Positions 61,373 to 64,000 of a stretch of DNA of 64,000 nt are shown one piece after another; position 1 is the stretch's first letter, and each line of letters starts with the position of its first letter. The notes beneath the pieces were generated by a model. It did not search any database. It worked only from the letters and a program-made list of their open reading frames with translations, and was not told the DNA's origin. The stretch comes from Spirochaetaceae bacterium (lineage in GTDB: Bacteria; Spirochaetota; Spirochaetia; Treponematales; Rectinemataceae), in NCBI GenBank assembly GCA_025356015.1, contig JANXYO010000021.1, forward strand, positions 16,750 to 80,749, given 5' to 3'. A program made the position numbers and the translations under genes.

Positions 61373-61917
61373 GCATGAACGAAGGACCGAGCCGCGACGA
61401 GCTCGCTGCCAATTGGCGCATCGCCCTCCAGGACGAGCGCATGATCCCCCACACGAAGGACTCGCCCTGCTTCAGCGCCTCGCTTCCGTCCTCGACCTCG
61501 GCCGTCTCCCAGGTGCTCGAGGCCATCTCCTGCTTCGCCCGGCGCTGCGGCAGCACCGGGGCCTGGGGCCTCATCATCGTATCGAGGGAGCTCCTGATGA
61601 ACGCGATAGTCCATGGCAACCGCAGCGACCCAAGAAAGGAGGCCAGGATACTCATACTGAGCCTCGGGCCCGACATCTATGACATCGTCGTCAGGGACGA
61701 GGGGGCTGGCTTCGACTATTCTGTCGTCCGTGACGCCATGGGCGTCTGCCCCGCGGCCCGGCAGGGCTCGGGCTATGTCCTCATCGAGGAGCTCGCCGAC
61801 GAGCTCGAGTTCGCGGTCAAGGGCTCGTCGGTGCGCGCGCGCGTGCGTGGCGACGCCAACCGGATACTCGACCTCGCCGACCTGCGCCGCAGGGAACGCG
61901 GTCTGGAAGGAACATAA
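61369..61917 (+). CDS. RsbW/SpoIIAB-like ATPase (HATPase_c_2)
   Basis: 182 residues; ATG 61369 overlaps the kinase stop (ATG 61375 is an alternative). A single GHKL ATPase domain has N-box RELLMNAIVHGN (~85), G1 VVRDEGAGFD (~107) and G2 GSGYVLIEELADEL (~135). There is no phospho-acceptor H-box. This is the layout of serine kinases/anti-sigma factors such as RsbW and SpoIIAB. It is the last coupled gene of the operon, so it may carry the output. No anti-anti-sigma (STAS) gene or RsbU phosphatase is in the window. Confidence 0.83.
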   Translation: MSMNEGPSRDELAANWRIALQDERMIPHTKDSPCFSASLPSSTSAVSQVLEAISCFARRCGSTGAWGLIIVSRELLMNAIVHGNRSDPRKEARILILSLGPDIYDIVVRDEGAGFDYSVVRDAMGVCPAARQGSGYVLIEELADELEFAVKGSSVRARVRGDANRILDLADLRRRERGLEGT

Positions 61918-61973
61918 GTGACGCGGCAGGCAGGGCGAGGCAGGATACCGGCCCTCGAGCTCGGAGCGCCGGC

Positions 61974-62168
61974 ATGAAGTCCATACTCTCGAACGGCGGC
62001 TCTGTCGAGGCGCCTAGGCGCGAAGGCGCTCCCGGACCGGAGGCGGGAGCCGGAGCGGCGAAGGCCCTGGCGCCGGCAGACCGGGAGAGGATCCTCCTGG
62101 TCGCCCGCCCCCCTAGGGGCAAGGGCCTGGTGGTCGAACTCAGGTTTCCCTTGACGGCCTCGACTTAG
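61974..62168 (+). CDS. Possible small protein (64 aa)
   Basis: ATG at 61974 with CGGAG upstream. The product is an Ala/Gly/Pro-rich stretch followed by RILLVARPPRGKGLVVELRFPLT. It lies 57 bases after the RsbW-like gene and could be the last member of that operon, or a spurious frame in GC-rich DNA. No family is recognised. Confidence 0.33.
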   Translation: MKSILSNGGSVEAPRREGAPGPEAGAGAAKALAPADRERILLVARPPRGKGLVVELRFPLTAST

Positions 62169-62402
62169 TCTTTCTCAGGAAGGGAATTATCTTGTATTGA
62201 TAAAAGATTACCTAAATAATCCCATTACCGCCCCACAGGCCTCGGGTATATATTAAATTCTAAATGACTCGATATTTTTTTCTTGACAACTCCCCCCACC
62301 CATACATACTGGTCCTTGAGATCGGCAACAGGAAGTACAGGCATCATCCCATGTGTCCACAAATGAGGGCGGCTCTCAAGGCCGCGTCCCAAGGAGCGCA
62401 TC
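62169..62402. other. AT-rich intergenic region with a candidate promoter
   Basis: A 234-base AT-rich gap between the signalling operon and the NuoE-like gene. TTGACA at 62283-62288 with CATACT at 62305-62310 (16-base spacing) is a plausible sigma-70 promoter for the hydrogenase-type operon. About 90 bases of leader would follow. No clear Rex-type TTGTGA-N8-TCACAA site was seen. Confidence 0.5.
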
Positions 62403-62948
62403 ATGCCTACGACCAGCAGCACGGCGGAGACCAGCCGGCCAAACGCCGCCTCCATTCCGGCCTCGGCCATCCGGGACCTGATCGACGCCCACAGGGGCAA
62501 ACCGGGAGCCCTCCTCGGAATCCTCGAGGAGGCCCAGGAGCTGGAGCGCTTCCGCTATCTTCCTGAGTCGACCTTGCGGCTCATCGCAGAGTGCATGGAC
62601 CTGCCCCTCTCCCAGGTCTACTCGGTGGCCACCTTCTATTCCTTCTTCAACCTCAAGCCCCAGGGCCTCCACTCCGTCGTGGTCTGCAGGGGCACAGCCT
62701 GCCACACCAGGGGATCGCTCGAGCTCCTCGAGACAGCACTCTCAAGGCTCGGCATCTTGGGCTTCCGCGAGGAAGAGGAGAACTCGGCGACGACAGTGGA
62801 CAACTTCTGCTCGGTGAGGACTGTCGCCTGCTTCGGCCAGTGCGCCCTGGCCCCCGTGGTCCAGGTCGACGGCACCATCCACTCGAGGATGACGGTGGGG
62901 CGTCTCGTCTCGACCCTGGACAAGCTCAGGAAAGGGGGCGAGCGATGA
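62403..62948 (+). CDS. NuoE/HydC-like [2Fe-2S] subunit
   Basis: 181 residues. A helical N-terminal domain (VYSVATFYSFFNLKP) precedes a thioredoxin-like [2Fe-2S] fold. Its four Cys ligands lie in VCRGTACHTRGS and CSVRTVACFGQCALAP. Such subunits belong to NADH dehydrogenase or to multimeric NAD-linked [FeFe] hydrogenases. The latter fits better, because only NuoE- and NuoF-like genes follow each other here in an anaerobe-type context. It has ATGA overlap with the next gene. Confidence 0.9.
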   Translation: MPTTSSTAETSRPNAASIPASAIRDLIDAHRGKPGALLGILEEAQELERFRYLPESTLRLIAECMDLPLSQVYSVATFYSFFNLKPQGLHSVVVCRGTACHTRGSLELLETALSRLGILGFREEEENSATTVDNFCSVRTVACFGQCALAPVVQVDGTIHSRMTVGRLVSTLDKLRKGGER

Positions 62949-64000
62949 GCACCGCCAAGACGATCAGGCAGAACGGCGCCTCATTGCCCACCGACCTCGG
63001 TGCGCGGCGCAACCTCGGGATCGAAAGGATCAGGCCTGCAGTCCCCTTCGTCTCGGTGGGGCTCGGGACCTGCGGGATAGGCAACGGGGCCGAGCAGGTG
63101 CATGACGCCATGCGCGACGCGATCGCCCAACGCGGGAGCGAGGCCAGGGTCCGCCGTGTCGGCTGCTTTGGCTTCTGCGCCGCCGAGCCCCTGGTGATGG
63201 CCTGGCGCCCCGGAAAGCCTGTCCTCCTGTTCACCGAGGTGAAGGCCTCGAGGGCGGCGAAGATCTCCGCCGGACTCGACTCCGACGAGGCCTTCGACAA
63301 GCTGGCGAAGAACGCCGTGGCAAGGATGGAGGCCTGGGACTTCCGGACCGCCCAGGTCGACTTCGGCCACGGCTACGCCTTCCTTCCCTCCTGGAACGAG
63401 CTTCCCTTCTTCAAGGGCCAGGAAAAGATCGTCCTGCGCGACTCTGGCCTCATCGACCCCGAGAGCATAGACGAGTACCTTGGGGCCGGCGGCTACTCGG
63501 GCCTCATCAAGGCCCTCGGCTCCATGAAGCCCGAGGTCGTCATCGACGAGCTGCGCGAATCGAGGCTCAGGGGAAGGGGCGGGGCCGGCTTCCCGACCTA
63601 CAAGAAATGGGAGATCATGCGCCAGGCTGTGCCGAAGACGGCCGATGGCAGGAAGTACGTCATCTGCAACGCCGACGAGGGCGACCCCGGCGCCTACATG
63701 AACCGCAACGAGATCGAGTCGGATCCCCACATGCTCATCGAGGGCATGGCCATTGGGGCCTACGCGATGGGCGCGACCGAGGGCCTCGTCTATATCCGCG
63801 CCGAGTATCCCCTCGCGGTCGAGCGTTTCAAGAAGGCCCTCGCCCAGGCCCGCGAGGCCGGCCTGCTTGGGAAGAACCTCCTGGGCACACGCTTCTCCTT
63901 CGACATCGAGGTGGCCACGGGCGCGGGCGCCTTCGTCTGCGGCGAGGAGACGGCCCTCATAGCGAGCGCCGAGGGCAAGGCCGGCAGGCCCATGCCCAGG
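62945..64000 (+). CDS. NuoF/HydB-like NADH-binding subunit (5' part, runs off the window)
   Basis: 352 codons visible, without a stop. An N-terminal thioredoxin-like [2Fe-2S] domain (GLGTCGIGNGAEQV, VGCFGFCAAEP) precedes the NuoF core. That core has the FMN/NADH glycine loop RGRGGAGFPTYKKW (~217), NADEGDPGAYMNR and ATGAGAFVCGEETALIAS (~325). The extra N-terminal domain is typical of HydB/HndC subunits of NAD-dependent, possibly electron-bifurcating, hydrogenases rather than of complex I NuoF. The catalytic hydrogenase subunit is expected just to the right, outside the window. Confidence 0.9.
   Translation, partial: MSTAKTIRQNGASLPTDLGARRNLGIERIRPAVPFVSVGLGTCGIGNGAEQVHDAMRDAIAQRGSEARVRRVGCFGFCAAEPLVMAWRPGKPVLLFTEVKASRAAKISAGLDSDEAFDKLAKNAVARMEAWDFRTAQVDFGHGYAFLPSWNELPFFKGQEKIVLRDSGLIDPESIDEYLGAGGYSGLIKALGSMKPEVVIDELRESRLRGRGGAGFPTYKKWEIMRQAVPKTADGRKYVICNADEGDPGAYMNRNEIESDPHMLIEGMAIGAYAMGATEGLVYIRAEYPLAVERFKKALAQAREAGLLGKNLLGTRFSFDIEVATGAGAFVCGEETALIASAEGKAGRPMPR

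Overview
The window is about 64 kb of GC-rich bacterial chromosome with dense protein coding on both strands. No rRNA, tRNA, CRISPR array, prophage or intact insertion sequence was found. The best guess for the host is an anaerobic, high-GC Spirochaetota-type bacterium. Reasons: a class I lysyl-tRNA synthetase, lipoproteins and outer-membrane barrels (diderm), a bacterial alpha-2-macroglobulin with PBP1C, a 2-hydroxyacyl-CoA dehydratase activase relic, a molybdenum hydroxylase with a YgeY-type hydrolase, and NuoE/NuoF-like subunits of the kind found in NAD-linked [FeFe] hydrogenases. This taxonomic call is inference.

Layout. 1-8.1 kb: end of an M23 peptidase, a sigma-70 family factor behind a perfect sigma-54 promoter, a divergent polysaccharide deacetylase overlapping tsaD, an M29-type aminopeptidase, a lipoprotein whose start codon looks lost, and lysK. 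8.1-13.3 kb: a frameshifted outer-membrane protein, a MarR regulator with two matching operators and a decayed efflux gene, an odd 585-base gap, rsgA, and an ndk-gpsA operon. 13.4-17.3 kb: a 2-hydroxyacyl-CoA dehydratase activase gene broken by several frameshifts and one stop codon. 17.4-29.8 kb: a GH18 lipoprotein, a molybdenum hydroxylase operon whose FAD subunit carries a whole GltD-like reductase nested inside it, ygeY, an ArgP-like regulator opposite a DUF2917 gene, and a three-gene lipoprotein cluster. 29.8-41.1 kb: an alpha-2-macroglobulin-pbpC operon, a secreted phospholipase D-like protein, a hexamer repeat and a 30-base palindrome, and a class V aminotransferase.

41.3-52.6 kb: a membrane histidine kinase, a MEDS-domain protein with its kinase, a LarA-like racemase divergent from a DeoR regulator and an SDR dehydrogenase, a MacB fragment, adk, a secreted protein and a NadD-like transferase. 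52.7-61.9 kb is the most striking part. A PAS kinase and an NtrC-type activator form a translationally coupled pair. They lie just upstream of a sigma-54 promoter that drives six genes, each overlapping the next by four bases: kinase, corrinoid protein, UroD-like methyltransferase, DUF1638 protein, GAF/PAS kinase, RsbW-like ATPase. No substrate-specific methyltransferase or corrinoid reactivase is present here, so this may be a corrinoid-linked sensory system rather than a catabolic one. The window ends inside a NuoF/HydB-like gene that follows a NuoE/HydC-like gene.

Two themes recur. Sigma-54 promoters (626-641 and 56673-56688) sit almost at the start codons of regulatory genes. Several loci (8.1, 9.5, 13.4-17.3 and 49.4 kb) show frameshifts or truncation, which could be real decay or base-calling error and should be checked against reads.
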